Origin: Pseudomonas cavernicola
GTDB lineage: Bacteria > Pseudomonadota > Gammaproteobacteria > Pseudomonadales > Pseudomonadaceae
Length of the DNA stretch: 64,000 nucleotides
Reading direction: 5' to 3'
NCBI RefSeq assembly: GCF_003596405.1
Contig: NZ_QYUR01000002.1
Location: 248,001-312,000, forward strand
The notes below the pieces were generated by a model that was not told where the DNA came from, made no database searches, and saw only the letters and a program-made list of their open reading frames with translations. The translations under genes and the position numbers were made by a program. Of this stretch, positions 42,025 to 51,400 are shown piece by piece (the stretch's first letter is position 1; each line of letters opens with the position of its first letter).

Positions 42025-42587
42025 TGGCGCTGCTCCAGCCATTGCTCACGGTTCAGCCGATACAGCACATGGCGGCGCAACGGGTGGCCAAGCGGCAGTG
42101 TCGGGTGGTCGAAATCATCCTGCGGATCATGCTGCATCCCGAGAGCGGCCATCACCGCGCGCGACCGTCGATTAGCCGGTACTGTGAAGGACACCAGCTC
42201 AGCCAACTGCAAGCGGGCAAACCCGCAGGCCAACGCCGCCTGCGCCGCCTCACGGGCAAAACCCTGGCCCCAGTGTTCGCGCGCCAGACGCCAGCCGATT
42301 TCCACCGCCGGTGTGAAAGCCGCCGTGAAGCCAACCTGCAACAACCCGGTAAAGCCGATAAAGGCGCCACTGTCCTGCCTTTCCAGCGCCCACAGACCGA
42401 AGCCGTGCTGGTCAAAATGCGCCTGGATGCGCGCCGCCAAAGCATCGCTTTGCGCACGAGTCAGGCAAGCGGGGAAATACTCCATCACCACGGGATCGGC
42501 GTTCAGCGCGGCGAACGGCTCCAGATCACTGGCGCGCCATTGGCGCAGCACTAGACGTGGGCTTTGCAACTCGATCAATTCAGCCAT
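42021..42587 (-). CDS. GNAT family N-acetyltransferase (RimJ/RimL type)
   Basis: A 188-residue acetyltransferase with the RimL-like pattern RLVLRQWRASDLEPFAALNA, EIGWRLAREHWGQGFAREAA (acetyl-CoA loop) and FTVPANRRSRAVMAALGM. The start MAELIELQ is chosen because the family begins just before SPRLVLR; the frame extends 30 codons further without similarity. It is coupled to the SagB-like gene by a four-base overlap. Confidence 0.9.
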   Translation of the reverse strand: MAELIELQSPRLVLRQWRASDLEPFAALNADPVVMEYFPACLTRAQSDALAARIQAHFDQHGFGLWALERQDSGAFIGFTGLLQVGFTAAFTPAVEIGWRLAREHWGQGFAREAAQAALACGFARLQLAELVSFTVPANRRSRAVMAALGMQHDPQDDFDHPTLPLGHPLRRHVLYRLNREQWLEQRQ

Positions 42588-42718
42588 CAGCACTCTGCTT
42601 GAGAGGTTTACGGTCGAGCAGCCATACTGCGCCACCATCATTCCGAACCTGTTCATGATCTGCTGCGCGTCGGCCATGCGGCGTTGAAATCGTGAACAGG
42701 CTCTCAGGGCCCTATTGT

Positions 42719-43633
42719 ATGCGTCTGCCCCTCGTCTACCACGACGACTACAGCCCGCCCTTCCCGGCCAGCCATCGTTTTCCGATGGAGAAGTTTCGCC
42801 TGCTGCGCGATCACCTGGTCGACAGCGGCCTGACCAGCGACGCCCACCTGCTGCGTCCCGAACTCTGCCCCGCCGATGTGCTCGCCCTGGCCCATGACCC
42901 GGTCTATATCGAACGTTTCCTCAGCGGCGAGCTCAGCCGCGAGGAACAACGCCGTCTCGGCCTGCCCTGGAGCGAAGCCCTGGCGCGGCGCACCGTGCGC
43001 GCCGTGGGTGGCTCGCTGCTAGCCGCAGAACTGGCGCTCAAGCACGGCCTGGCCTGCCACTTGGCAGGTGGTACTCATCATGCCCATTACGATCACGCGG
43101 CCGGCTTCTGCATCTTCAACGACATGGCGGTGATCAGTCGTTACCTGCTGGCCGCCGGCAAAGTCAGCCGCGTGATGATCTTCGATTGCGACGTGCACCA
43201 GGGCGACGGTACCGCACGCATCCTCGCCGATACGCCGGAGGCGATCACCGTTTCCTTGCACTGTGAAAAGAACTTCCCCGCGCGCAAGGCCGACAGCGAC
43301 TGGGATATCCCGCTGCCGATGGGTATGGGCGACGCCGATTACCTGAAGGTGGTCGACGACGCGCTGAACTACCTGCTACCGCTCTACCAGCCGGATATCG
43401 TCCTCTATGACGCCGGTGTGGACGTGCACAAGGACGACGCCCTGGGCTATCTCAAACTGACCGACCAAGGCTTGGCCGCGCGCGATGAGTTGGTGATACG
43501 CCAATGCCTGGGGCGGGACATTCCGGTGGTTGGGCTGATCGGTGGTGGCTATGACCCGGATCGCGAAGCGCTAGCCAGACGCCACGGGATGTTGCATCAC
43601 AGCGCCCAGCGGGTCTGGCAAGCCCTCCTTTAG
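42719..43633 (+). CDS. Histone-deacetylase-superfamily amidohydrolase
   Basis: A 304-residue zinc enzyme of the arginase/deacetylase fold (class IV/AcuC-like branch). Visible active-site motifs are GGTHHAHYDHAAGFCIFND (tandem His), IFDCDVHQGDGTA (Asp-x-His zinc site), YDAGVDVHKDD (second zinc Asp) and GLIGGGYDPD. In bacteria such proteins deacetylate polyamines or acetyl-lysine. The start MRLPLVYHDD lies eight bases after CAGGGC. It is divergent from the GNAT/SagB pair. Confidence 0.93.
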   Translation: MRLPLVYHDDYSPPFPASHRFPMEKFRLLRDHLVDSGLTSDAHLLRPELCPADVLALAHDPVYIERFLSGELSREEQRRLGLPWSEALARRTVRAVGGSLLAAELALKHGLACHLAGGTHHAHYDHAAGFCIFNDMAVISRYLLAAGKVSRVMIFDCDVHQGDGTARILADTPEAITVSLHCEKNFPARKADSDWDIPLPMGMGDADYLKVVDDALNYLLPLYQPDIVLYDAGVDVHKDDALGYLKLTDQGLAARDELVIRQCLGRDIPVVGLIGGGYDPDREALARRHGMLHHSAQRVWQALL

Positions 43634-43725
43634 GGCTCGGTGTTGCCGAAACGTTTTGTACCCGCGGGTTTGCAGACCACGGCCAAGCGGTTACAACAGC
43701 AAGCATGTTCAACAGGGAGTCCGCC

Positions 43726-44322
43726 ATGACCCGTTTTATCAAGACCACCGCCGCTGGCGGGCTGCTGTTCATCCTGCCTCTCGTGCTGATTTTCATCCTG
43801 CTGGAAAAGGCCGCGCACCTATTGCGCGGGCCGCTGCTCAAGCTGCTGCCGATGTATGAGCAGCACACCGTCGCCGGCATCACGGTGTTCACCCTGCTGA
43901 CGATTGTGCTACTGGTGGTGATCTGCTTCCTGGCCGGCTTGCTGGCCCGGACTGGGCTCGCGAAAAAAATCCTGGCAGCGCTGGAAGATCATGTGCTGGC
44001 GCATCTACCGGGCTACCAGTTGCTGAAAGATGCGACGGCGCGCATGGCCGGCGTCGATAACGTGGATGGCGCCAGTGTTGGCCTGATTGAAGACGACGAT
44101 GGCTGGCTTTTTTGTCTGGTGCTCGAGCCGCCCAAGGCGGGCTGGGTCGCGGTCTACCTGGCGGATGCCGGGCCGGGGGGTGGCACCGCAGGGGAAGTCC
44201 ACCTATTTCCCAGCGCACGGGTGCGCATGACTGAACTGGCGTGGCCGCAAGTCTTGGGCTGCCTGCGACGTGGCGGGCGCGGTGCAGTAGAGCTGGCCGC
44301 GCCCTGGCTACCGAAACCCTAG
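43726..44322 (+). CDS. DUF502 family membrane protein
   Basis: A 198-residue protein with two N-terminal membrane helices (about 10-32 and 50-73), then a soluble domain. It has the DUF502 markers TAAGGLLFILPLVLIFILLE, LEDHVLAHLPGYQLLKD and GWVAVYLADAGPGGGTAGEV. The start is supported by CAGGGAG eight bases upstream. Family function is unknown. Confidence 0.88.
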   Translation: MTRFIKTTAAGGLLFILPLVLIFILLEKAAHLLRGPLLKLLPMYEQHTVAGITVFTLLTIVLLVVICFLAGLLARTGLAKKILAALEDHVLAHLPGYQLLKDATARMAGVDNVDGASVGLIEDDDGWLFCLVLEPPKAGWVAVYLADAGPGGGTAGEVHLFPSARVRMTELAWPQVLGCLRRGGRGAVELAAPWLPKP

Positions 44323-44458
44323 AGGCTTATTCACAGAATGCAATCCGCAGACAAGGACGCTCCATGCCACTGGAGCCACCTCAACCAGGTTTGCTTATTA
44401 GCGGTATCGGAAAAAATGGTGCTGCCTTTGTTCGGTTACCTTACGCAATGGGGTTGAT

Positions 44459-44950
44459 ATGACGCTCGGAACTTGGGAGCTCCTTTCCTACATCATCACG
44501 GTGGTGGCCTTGCCATTCGCCATTGGCGTGTTCCTCTACGAGCAACGCAAGGAGCGTGAGAATGAAGAGGAGGCCATATGGCAACAGATTTCCGACGCCT
44601 ACATCGCCTTCTTGGAGGTGGTGTTGGCCAACCCAGACCTGAAGCTGCGCAGCCAGCCCGCTACACCAGATTTGACTGACGAACAGCGGGAACGCATGTG
44701 GGTCGTCTTCGACATGCTTATCTCCCTATTCGAACGCGCCTATCTGTTGGTCTTTGAAGCCGAAATGGACGAAAAGAAACGCCGCCGCTGGCATTCATGG
44801 GAGGACTACATGCGCGAGTGGAGCCGGCGTGAGGACTTCCGCGAACGTCTACCGGAATTGCTCCGTGGCGAAGATCCGGATTTCGCCCGTTACATCCGCT
44901 GTCTAGCGGAAGAAGAAGTCCGGGGCGGACAACCCTTACCGTTGCGCTAG
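44459..44950 (+). CDS. Hypothetical protein with one membrane helix
   Basis: A 163-residue protein. Residues 8-27 (LLSYIITVVALPFAIGVFLY) form a single membrane helix, followed by a charged, helical cytoplasmic part (QRKERENEEEAIWQQISDAY; DEKKRRRWHSWEDYMREWSR). The latter half resembles small sensor-less membrane proteins of Pseudomonas with no known function. It has a reasonable start but only a weak ribosome site. Confidence 0.7.
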   Translation: MTLGTWELLSYIITVVALPFAIGVFLYEQRKERENEEEAIWQQISDAYIAFLEVVLANPDLKLRSQPATPDLTDEQRERMWVVFDMLISLFERAYLLVFEAEMDEKKRRRWHSWEDYMREWSRREDFRERLPELLRGEDPDFARYIRCLAEEEVRGGQPLPLR

Positions 44951-45039
44951 TCACCCATGAGTGATGATCTCAGCGGCCTTGGCGGACTGCTTCGATCTGC
45001 TTGCGGAACGGACCACCTAGCAGCCTAACGGCTTCAGGC

Positions 45040-46293
45040 TCAGTCCCGCAGTTCGCGAAGCCGTCGCTCGATAAACCGCCGTTCCGGCTCCTGCTGTGTG
45101 AGGCTGAGTGCCGTTTCGTAGGAGGCGCGGGCTTGTGCGGTCCTGCCCAGGCGCCGACACAGTTCCGCCCGCGCCGAGTGTGCCAGGTGGTAATCCAGCA
45201 AATCCCCGCGCGCCAGGATGGTCTCGACCAGATCCAGCCCTGCCTGGGGGCCGTCGCGCATGGCGACCGCTGCGGCGCGGTTCAGCTCCACTACCGGCGA
45301 GGGAGCCGCTCGCATCAGCACGTTGTATAGACCGACGATCTGCGCCCAGTCCGTCGCGGCGGCATCGGGCGCTTCAGCATGTACCGCGACAATCGCCGCT
45401 TGCAGCGTGTAGGGGCCGAACCGCCGCGACGACAAAGCCCGCTCTACCAGCGCCGAGCCCTCCGCTATCTGAGCCTGGTCCCACAGCGAACGGTTCTGGT
45501 CGTCCAGCAGGATCAGCTCCCCCGTCGGCGAGGTACGCGCCGCGCGCCGCGAGTCGTGCAGCAGCATCAGGGCGAGAAGCCCCATCACCTCGGGCTCCGG
45601 CAGTAGTTCGAGGAGCAGCCGTCCCAAGCGGATCGCCTCGCCCGAGAGATCGGCGCGGGTCAGCGACTCTCCGGATGAGGCCGAATAACCCTCGTTGAAC
45701 ACCAGGTAGATCACCCGCAGCACGCTCTCCAGCCGATCCGGCAGCTCGGCCAGTGTCGGCACCTGATAGGGAATGCGCGCGTCGCGGATCTTGCTCTTGG
45801 CGCGCACGATGCGCTGGGCAATCGTCGATGGCGCAGCAAGGAAGGCTCGCGCGATCTCCTCGGTCTTGAGGTCGCACACCTCGCGCAGCGTCAGCGGTAC
45901 CTGGGCGTCCGGCGGCAGGGCTGGGTGACAGCAGGTGAAGATCAGCCGCAGGCGGTCGTCCTCCACATCTTTGTCCTCCCCTACTGCGGCATCGTCGCTG
46001 TCGGCGTCCAACTGGTTGGCGCGCGCCGCCAGCGAGGCATCGAACCGGGCGCGACGGCGCAAGCTGTCGATGGCCTTGAAGCGGCCGGCCGACACCAGCC
46101 ACGCCCGCGGATTGCCGGGCACACCGTCGCGCGGCCATTGTTCCACGGCCGCGATAAAGGCGTCGTGCAGTGCCTCCTCGGCGAGTTCGAAGTCACCGAG
46201 CAGGCGGATCAGGGTGGCGAGGACGCGACGCGAGTCGGAGCGGTAGACGGCGTCCACTCTCTCGCGCAATTGTCCAGCCGCATCCTCGATCAT
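45040..46293 (-). CDS. ECF42-type RNA polymerase sigma factor with C-terminal TPR-like domain
   Basis: A 417-residue protein. Residues 10-75 are sigma region 2 ([39 protein letters not shown]). Region 4 follows ([35 protein letters not shown]). The long C-terminal extension ([32 protein letters not shown]) is characteristic of the DUF6596/ECF42 group. No anti-sigma gene is present; these factors are instead linked to YCII/DGPF-domain proteins, one of which begins this gene cluster. It is the last gene, separated from the SnoaL gene by a 165-bp MITE. Confidence 0.93.
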   Translation of the reverse strand: MIEDAAGQLRERVDAVYRSDSRRVLATLIRLLGDFELAEEALHDAFIAAVEQWPRDGVPGNPRAWLVSAGRFKAIDSLRRRARFDASLAARANQLDADSDDAAVGEDKDVEDDRLRLIFTCCHPALPPDAQVPLTLREVCDLKTEEIARAFLAAPSTIAQRIVRAKSKIRDARIPYQVPTLAELPDRLESVLRVIYLVFNEGYSASSGESLTRADLSGEAIRLGRLLLELLPEPEVMGLLALMLLHDSRRAARTSPTGELILLDDQNRSLWDQAQIAEGSALVERALSSRRFGPYTLQAAIVAVHAEAPDAAATDWAQIVGLYNVLMRAAPSPVVELNRAAAVAMRDGPQAGLDLVETILARGDLLDYHLAHSARAELCRRLGRTAQARASYETALSLTQQEPERRFIERRLRELRD

Positions 46294-46304
46294 CTACAGC
46301 CTCC

Positions 46305-46469
46305 CTAGTGGCCTGTGTGGCTAGTTCCATTAGTCAATTTCGGCGCCTGAAGCCCCGATACTGCGTTGCCGCTCCTCACCATAGCCCTGCTATGACTCGT
46401 CACGGCGCCTTGTCGCAGGACTCCAGACATCCGAACTTGAGTTAACCAACTAGCCGTACAGGCCACTAG
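46305..46469. mobile_element. 165-bp MITE, copy 1
   Basis: Starts CTAGTGGCCTGTGTGGCTAG and ends CTAGCCGTACAGGCCACTAG, imperfect inverted ends. A second copy of nearly the same sequence lies at 63072-63235. The ends carry CTAG on both sides in both copies. It contains no ORF. It lies between two genes of one operon, so it may affect read-through into the sigma factor gene. Confidence 0.88.
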
Positions 46470-46478
46470 ACCCCTGCG

Positions 46479-46931
46479 CTACGGCTGGAGGTCGAGCACC
46501 TTCATAGTCTGCATATCGAAAGGTGCCGAGAAATGCTCATGCACGACCTGCCACTTGCCGTTCGTCTTGCGGTAACCGACGGTCACGCGCATCCAATGCG
46601 CTTCTACTTCGCCGTTTTCTCCTACCCCACCGCAGCGGGTGAGTCCATGGCCGAAGGCCACGTCGCTACCGGCGGCGATCTTGAAGTCGTGGGCTTCGAA
46701 GATCATCCCGCCTGGACCTGCCGGGCACATGGCAAAGCAGGCTTCCCAGTGTTTTTTATAAGCGTCCAGGCCCTTGAATTGCAGCTGGGCGATGGCATCG
46801 AAGGCAAGAATATCCGCTGCGTAGTGGGACACGATGCCCTCAATATCCCGGGCACGGACGGCTTTCAGCCAGTTGTCCAGCAAGGTGCGGATTTCAGCCT
46901 CGGCCGTTGCTTTGGCGGTATCGATGTTCAT
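46479..46931 (-). CDS. SnoaL-like/NTF2-fold protein
   Basis: A 150-residue NTF2-fold protein with the pattern LLDNWLKAVRARDIEGIVSHYAADILAFDA, then HWMRVTVGYRKTNGKWQVVHEHFSAPFD. Proteins of this fold (YybH/SgcJ/DUF4440) are enzymes or binding proteins of unknown substrate and are frequent in ECF42 clusters. It starts 51 bases after the DUF899 gene with a GGAGAAAG ribosome site. Confidence 0.88.
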   Translation of the reverse strand: MNIDTAKATAEAEIRTLLDNWLKAVRARDIEGIVSHYAADILAFDAIAQLQFKGLDAYKKHWEACFAMCPAGPGGMIFEAHDFKIAAGSDVAFGHGLTRCGGVGENGEVEAHWMRVTVGYRKTNGKWQVVHEHFSAPFDMQTMKVLDLQP

Positions 46932-46982
46932 GCTCTTTCTCCTTCTTTATCGAGTAGGTTGACTCGGTTTTCGCCGCGCACG

Positions 46983-47768
46983 TCATGCTCGCGACACAGA
47001 GGCTTCCGGACCGCAACAGGCAGCCGGAGTCTCGGCGGATGGGTTGCCGGTCGTCGCCTCGTCGTAGCGATCATGGTGGCGCACCCAATCCATGATCTCG
47101 GTCTCGTCACGGCCCTTCGGCATGAGATCGAGGTAGTTGTACGCGCCGACCAACATGTCCAGCCCGCGCGCATAGGCGGAGTAGGTGTGGAAGATGTAGC
47201 CGGCCGCGGTCATGTAAAACGTGCTGAGGCCGGGCATTTCCTCACCTGGGTCTTTACTCGCCTCGTAGTTGTAGATGACCTTGCCCTCGGCGATTTGGTT
47301 CGGGGTGGCCGACACCTGGTAGTCGTAATTGAAGTCGCTGGCATACGACGACACCCACTTGAAGCGCCAGCCCATGCGCTTCTTGAAGGACTGGAACTCG
47401 CGCCAGGGCGCGTGCGAGACCACCACCAGCGATACGTCGTGATGGGCGAGGTGCAGGTTGGCGCCATCAATGTGATCGGCCAGGAAAGAGCAGCCAGGGC
47501 AACCTTCCTCCCAGCCGGGACCGAACATGAAGTGGTAAATGACCAGTTGGCTGCGCCCGTCGAAGAGCTCGGCGAGCGTCTGCTGGCCGTCCGGCCCGTC
47601 GAACCGATAGGGCTTGTCGACCTTGACCCAGGGCAGCGCGCGCCGCTCGGCGCTCAGTTGGTCGCGCTGCCGGGTGAAGGCTTTCTCGCGAATCAGATGT
47701 TGCTTGCGCGCGGCAATCCACTCCTCTCGCGACACGACTCTCGGCTGTTCGATAGTGTTCGTTGTCAT
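46983..47768 (-). CDS. DUF899 thioredoxin-like protein
   Basis: A 261-residue protein with the DUF899 pattern REEWIAARKQHLIREKAFTRQRDQL, RRALPWVKVDKPYRFD, and YHFMFGPGWEEGCPGCSFLADH. The CPGC motif sits where thioredoxins have CxxC. The C-terminus has a Cys-Cys pair (ACCGPEA). The ATG overlaps the stop of a small upstream gene. A frame extending 71 codons upstream is only the shadow of that gene. The role is unknown; a redox function is inferred from the fold. Confidence 0.9.
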   Translation of the reverse strand: MTTNTIEQPRVVSREEWIAARKQHLIREKAFTRQRDQLSAERRALPWVKVDKPYRFDGPDGQQTLAELFDGRSQLVIYHFMFGPGWEEGCPGCSFLADHIDGANLHLAHHDVSLVVVSHAPWREFQSFKKRMGWRFKWVSSYASDFNYDYQVSATPNQIAEGKVIYNYEASKDPGEEMPGLSTFYMTAAGYIFHTYSAYARGLDMLVGAYNYLDLMPKGRDETEIMDWVRHHDRYDEATTGNPSAETPAACCGPEASVSRA

Positions 47769-47905
47769 GATGTTTTCTCCTTTGGCTTGGGCTCCTTCGC
47801 ATGAGTCTTCGCAAGGAGCTTGTTTGCGATCAGCGCGGTGACTCCACCCGCCGATGTCGCGCCGGCGACCGCCAGCACCATGGATGCGAGGCATGCGGGA
47901 CACAT
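47765..47905 (-). CDS. 46-residue membrane protein with CxxC start, upstream of DUF899
   Basis: The frame reads MCPACLASMVLAVAGATSAG, then GVTALIANKLLAKTHAKEPK and a basic tail. It has an N-terminal CPAC pair, one membrane helix (about 6-30) and a lysine-rich end. Its TGA overlaps the DUF899 ATG by four bases, and GGAGAAAAC inside its end serves as the DUF899 ribosome site. Tight coupling and coding-like composition support it as a real gene. It may be a membrane redox partner of DUF899; that is inference. Confidence 0.75.
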   Translation of the reverse strand: MCPACLASMVLAVAGATSAGGVTALIANKLLAKTHAKEPKPKEKTS

Positions 47906-47938
47906 AGGCTCGTCCTCTCGCGTATCCGCTCTGAGCGG

Positions 47939-48295
47939 CTACGACTGGGTCAACTCCTTGATCGGGCGTACCTCGACGCAACCCAGACGCCCCGGTGGGA
48001 TCTTCGCGGCCACCTGGATGGCTTCATTCAGATCCTTGGCGTCGATGAGGTAGAAGCCTGCCAGTTGCTCCTTCGTCTCGGCGAAGGGACCGTCGGTGAT
48101 GGACAGCTTGCCGTTCTGCAGCCGTAGCGTGGTGGCGGTCTCGATAGGCTGGAGGGCTTGCGCGGCAATAAAGTGCCCGCTCTTCTGGAGCCTTTCCTCG
48201 TAGGTCAGGCATTCGTCAACCACGGCGTTGTAATCGTCGGTGGTCATGGCGCCCAGCTTCTTCTCTTCGATATAGATAAGGCATAAGTACTTCAT
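47939..48295 (-). CDS. YCII/DGPF-domain protein
   Basis: A 118-residue protein with the YCII signature MKYLCLIYIEE at the start and the DGPF motif in ITDGPFAETKEQLAGFYLID, plus IPPGRLGCVEVRPI near the end. DGPF proteins are the standard partners of ECF42 sigma factors. It is the first gene of the cluster, so any sigma-dependent promoter should lie between 48296 and 48460. Confidence 0.92.
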   Translation of the reverse strand: MKYLCLIYIEEKKLGAMTTDDYNAVVDECLTYEERLQKSGHFIAAQALQPIETATTLRLQNGKLSITDGPFAETKEQLAGFYLIDAKDLNEAIQVAAKIPPGRLGCVEVRPIKELTQS

Positions 48296-48460
48296 GGCGG
48301 TCTCCTCTGCGTGGTTGAACGGCTGTAACTATCCATAGTCGTTTGGCGGAGCCAGAAATCGACAACCCGCTGCGGCGGATTTGAAGAATAGACAAGCGGC
48401 GAGGTACGGCAACGGGGGTGAATCGCCCGAATTACCCAGCACAGGGGGCTGTCACCCCGC

Positions 48461-51400
48461 TCAGGGCCGCAACCAGGCCCGGCGTTGCCCGTGGCCGATG
48501 GACGCAGACGCGCCCAGCTGACGGATCAGCGCGGCCTGCCACTCGGGAACCGTGAAGGGATCAGCCGCCACCAGCAGCGTGGTCTTACCGGCGACCAAGG
48601 TCGCCACCGGCACGCCGTCGCGATAGAGCAGGCGGTTGCCCGCCAGCGCCGGCACCTTGCTGCCATTCAACAGGGTCCCCAGCAAGTTCAGCGGGTCACA
48701 GGCGGACAGGCTGACCAGGTTGCCGTCCGCCGGGCGCTTGCGCACTTCGCGTAGCAGGCCGACTGCTTCCGGCAGGGCAAACTGCTCGCCGGAGACCCCG
48801 GCGACGAAGCGCCCGCCGCGGATTTCTCCGCGCGCCTCCAGGCGGTGATAAACCCGCAACAATTCGCGCCAGGGCGGCAGCCAGTCGGCCTCGCGCTCCA
48901 GCAGGTGCCAGCAGACCACGCCATAGCGGCGCAGTAGGGTGCGCGCGACATGCTCCAGCGCCTCCACCGCCACCCTGCCCCGCGACACCTGTTCCTCGCC
49001 GCGCGTGCGCAGCAGGGCCCAGCGCCCGGCATCCTGCATGTTGGCCAAGGCCAGGCGCGCGCGGCGGTCGTGGCGGCTGCGCCGGGCTGCCGGCAGCAAC
49101 AACGAACGCAGGCCACCGAAACTGTCGGCGTTGGCCAGGCCGAGGGCCACCAGTTCGCCCAGACAGTCTTCCAGCTCACTGCGCAGGAGGTGTACCTCGT
49201 CCATCAGTTCATCGAAGAACAGCGCACCCTGGCTGGCCAGCACCTGACGCACGCGCTCGGCACGGGCGGACAGCTCGGGCGCCGGCGCATCCGCCAGACA
49301 GGCGCGCCACAGACCCAGGCTCTTGCGCGGCAACAGGACGATCGGCGTGCTGCGCAGAGGCCCGCCGGCGGCGCGGCTACGCCCGGCCAGGCGGCACCAG
49401 ACCACGCGGCCAGAGCGGCACAGGTCGTCCAGCCAGTTGATACCGTAGTCGACCACCCGGCTCGGCAGTATCTCGCTCTCCCAGGCGCCGGCCGCCGCCT
49501 GGAAGCCCTCCAACTGGCCGAGCACCCCGGCCAGGGCCTCGGCGCCGTGCACCCGGCTGGCTGGCGCGACGCGCTGCCAGTCGAAGAGAAAACGCATGAA
49601 ATCGGCGCGCTCTACCGGCTCGATCTCGCGGCGCAGGCGCTTCACCGTGTAGCGGTGGATGCGTGCCAGCAGATGCCGCTCGCACCACTCCTCCTCTCCA
49701 CAACCGGGGGTAAAGCGCCCGCGCAGCACATAACCCTCGTGCTCCAGGCCGACCAAGGCGTAGGTCAGCGCAGCCGGCGCCAGGCACAGGTCGGTGGCGA
49801 TTCGCGCCAGCGGCACGGGGCCGAAGCCACTCAGGCGCGCACGCAGCACCTCCAGCAGCGCCGCTTCCGCCTCCCAGGGCTGATCGAATCCAACCGGCGC
49901 CTGGATCGCCGGCTTCGCCTCGCCCTGGGGATAAAGCGCCTGCAACTGGCACAGGCGCTCGGCTGGCAACCAGAGGGCCGGCCGACCATCCAACTGTAGA
50001 CAGGCGGCGCGCCTGGCCTGGGCCAGCTGCGCCAGCCAGTCCGGCCAGCCGGCATTGGCCCGGGCCTCGGCCACGGTGATGCAGGCCAGGGTCATCAGGG
50101 CCTCGTGCATCTCGTCGGCATCGCGCACCTCGGGCCAGGCTTCCTGGCGCACCGCGTCGATGGCCTCGGTATCCAGCGCACCGAGATCGTCGGCCGACTC
50201 CGGGTCGGACCAGCGTCGGCGTTGCACCGCCTGGGTGCGGCGCTCTTCCAGCGGCGCATCGTCGAGGAAGGCGTAAGGGCGGGCACTGAGGATCTCCGCC
50301 GCCAGCGCCGAGGGCGCCGGCAGGTCGCGGGCGACCAGCTCCACCTCGCCCGCCTCCATGCGCCGCAGCAGGGCCAGCCAGGCCTCGCAGTCCATGGCCT
50401 CGTGCAGGCAGTCGTCGAGGGTCTGCGCCACCAGCGGATGATCGGGAATCTCGCGCTCGCCGACGATGTTCTCCTGGCACGCCACCTGGTCCGGGAAGAC
50501 CGTCGCCAGCAGGTCCTCGCTGCGCATACGCTGCAGCTGCGGCGCCACCTTGCGACCGCCGGCGAAGCGCGGCAGGGCCAGGGCGATGGTGGCGCTCCAG
50601 CGCCAGCGCACGCCGAACAGCGGCGCATCCAGCACGGCCTGGACCAGCACCCGCTCGGCGCTGCTGGAGTGCAGATAGCGCCACACCTCATCCAGCGGGA
50701 AGCTGTGGCTGGTGGACAGCGAAAGGATCAGTGCGTCCTCGGTGGCGGCAGCCTGCAGTTCGAAGTTGAAGCTGCGGCAGAAGCGCTTGCGCAGTGCTAA
50801 GCCCCAGGCACGGTTGAGCCGACTGCCGAAGGGCGAATGGATGATCAGCTGCATGCCGCCGGATTCGTCGAAGAAGCGCTCCATCACCAGCCGCTGCTGG
50901 GTCGGCAACGCGCTCAGGGCAGCACGCGCCCGCGCCAGGTATTCGACGATCTGCCGCGCTACCGGCTCGCTCAGGCCGATGGTCTGCATCAGCCCGGTGA
51001 CGGCCCTTTCTGTAGGAGCGAATTCATTCGCGATCGGGACGGCATCGGCGTCGCCTGCATCGCGAATGAATTCGCTCCTACAGGGTTCATCGCCTGTCAG
51101 CAGCCACTCCACCTGCTCGCGTAGCCGCGACACCCCGGCCGATAGCTCGTCGCTGCGCCCCGGCGCCTCGCCCAACCAGAAGGGAATGCTCGGCGGCATG
51201 CCCTGAGCGTCCTCGACCCGCACGCGACCCGGCTCTACCCGCAGGATGCGGTAAGACTGGTTGCCCAGCTGGAACACATCGCCGGCCATGCTCTCGATGG
51301 CGAAGTCCTCGTTGAGGGTGCCGACCTGCAGGCCTTGCGGCTCCAACAGCACGCTGTAGTCGCCGGTATCGGGAATAGTGCCGCCGGAGGTTATGGCGGT

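Noticed and set aside
49377..50684. 435-codon alternative minus-strand frame inside lhr
   Set aside because: Arg/Gly/Ala-rich shadow of the helicase; no motif.
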